A stretch of DNA of 59,530 bases from Brevibacterium daeguense (GTDB taxonomy: Bacteria > Actinomycetota > Actinomycetes > Actinomycetales > Brevibacteriaceae), in assembly GCF_021729135.1 (NCBI RefSeq), contig NZ_JAJTWW010000005.1, positions 1 to 59,530 on the forward strand. Direction: 5' to 3'. Position 1 is the first letter of the stretch. The number at the start of each line of letters is the position of its first letter. A model generated the notes under the pieces. It was given only the letters and a program-made list of their open reading frames with translations. It did not search any database and was not told the origin of the DNA. Positions 59,124-59,530 of this stretch are shown here, one piece after another. The position numbers were made by a program, and so were the translations under genes.

Positions 59124-59530
59124 ATGGATGAGGTCACCCAGGCGTACCGCACCAAGGCGGCCGGACTGGCCGGCATGCTCGGCACCGTGGTCTCCCCCCG
59201 AGACCCCGGCCGCAGCGTGGTCGAGCCCTGGGCTGAGACGGTCTCCGGCCGGATCCTCGACGTCGGCGCAGGCACCGGACGCTGGACCGGTCACCTCGCT
59301 GCCCTCGGGTACGACGTCGAAGGACTCGACCAGTTCGTCGAACTCGCCCGCCGCGCACATCCCGCCGTGCCGTTCCGGCACGGCTCACTCGCCGACCTCG
59401 TCGGGTCCGCCGAGCGCTGGTCCGGGATCCTGGCGTGGTACTCCCTCATCCACCTCGATCCCGACCAGCTCCCGCCAGCACTGGCGACCCTGCGCAGTGT
59501 TCTGGACGACGACGGCTCACTCCTCCTCTC
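59124..59530 (+). CDS. SAM-dependent class I methyltransferase, truncated by window end
   Basis: The first 135 residues are present. Motif I is ILDVGAGTGRWTGHL, followed by a motif II-like GYDVEGLDQF, then HGSLADL and ILAWYSLIHLDPDQLPP. GGAGG lies seven bases before the ATG. It follows the ZIP gene by 61 bases on the same strand and may be co-transcribed. The substrate cannot be inferred. Confidence 0.85.
   Translation, partial: MDEVTQAYRTKAAGLAGMLGTVVSPRDPGRSVVEPWAETVSGRILDVGAGTGRWTGHLAALGYDVEGLDQFVELARRAHPAVPFRHGSLADLVGSAERWSGILAWYSLIHLDPDQLPPALATLRSVLDDDGSLLL

Noticed and set aside
1..59530. CRISPR array, rRNA operon, riboswitch or prophage
   Set aside because: No regularly spaced repeats, no conserved rRNA/tRNA sequence, no phage structural genes and no recognisable riboswitch core were seen.

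Overview
The window is high-GC actinobacterial DNA. Evidence: short ATGA overlaps between same-strand genes, a probable leaderless promoter, an ECF41-type sigma factor, a quinol-type NO reductase, and no cell-wall or RNA genes that would narrow it further. A Micrococcales genus such as Brevibacterium is a reasonable guess, but no taxonomic marker is present. No rRNA, tRNA or CRISPR array was found.

Region 1 (about 1-24 kb) is GC-rich and mostly catabolic. It holds a TRAP-type (DctP) binding lipoprotein, an esterase translationally coupled to a Baeyer-Villiger monooxygenase (BVMO), an SRAP protein, an alpha/beta hydrolase, a second BVMO of the EthA type, a membrane cytochrome b, a DEAD-box helicase, an acyl-CoA ligase and a second DctP lipoprotein. 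These are followed by a lipoyl-E1beta-E1alpha operon, a small-metabolite redox group (F420/NADP-type reductase, ABM monooxygenase, SMP-30 lactonase, zinc alcohol dehydrogenase), an MHS-type transporter and an ECF41 sigma factor with small neighbours.

Region 2 (about 24-30 kb) is a coupled operon of DctP lipoprotein no. 3, a benzaldehyde-lyase-like ThDP enzyme, an SDR and a butanediol-dehydrogenase-like MDR. It is divergent from an IclR regulator and has clear operator palindromes between them. The layout suggests vicinal diol or acyloin oxidation followed by C-C cleavage.

Region 3 (about 30-44.5 kb) has lower GC and looks acquired. It contains a frameshifted lipoprotein gene, two SDRs (one without the catalytic Lys), a HyuA/HyuB pair resembling acetone/acetophenone carboxylase with a fused gamma-like zinc ribbon, an aldehyde dehydrogenase flanked by inverted copies of part of a TetR gene, a CoA ligase and an NTF2-like protein. 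Three promoters here share one 38-bp motif with fixed spacing, which ties the SDR, carboxylase and NTF2-like units into one apparent regulon. A plausible pathway is secondary alcohol to ketone to 3-oxoacid to CoA thioester.

Region 4 (44.7-47.6 kb) is a transposon with a Mu/TniA-type transposase, a TniB-type ATPase and a serine resolvase.

Region 5 (48-59 kb) is GC-rich and looks like an oxygen-limitation, NO and metal block. It holds a six-gene operon headed by quinol NO reductase (norZ) with an SPFH protein and four small membrane proteins, a metal P-type ATPase, an HMA protein, a VIT1-type transporter, a P450, a ZIP transporter and the start of a methyltransferase. FNR-like boxes (TTGAY-N4-ATCAA) precede the ATPase, the HMA gene and the ZIP gene. 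Two proteins of the norZ operon carry the repeated C-terminal motif YAS(D/E)RR.
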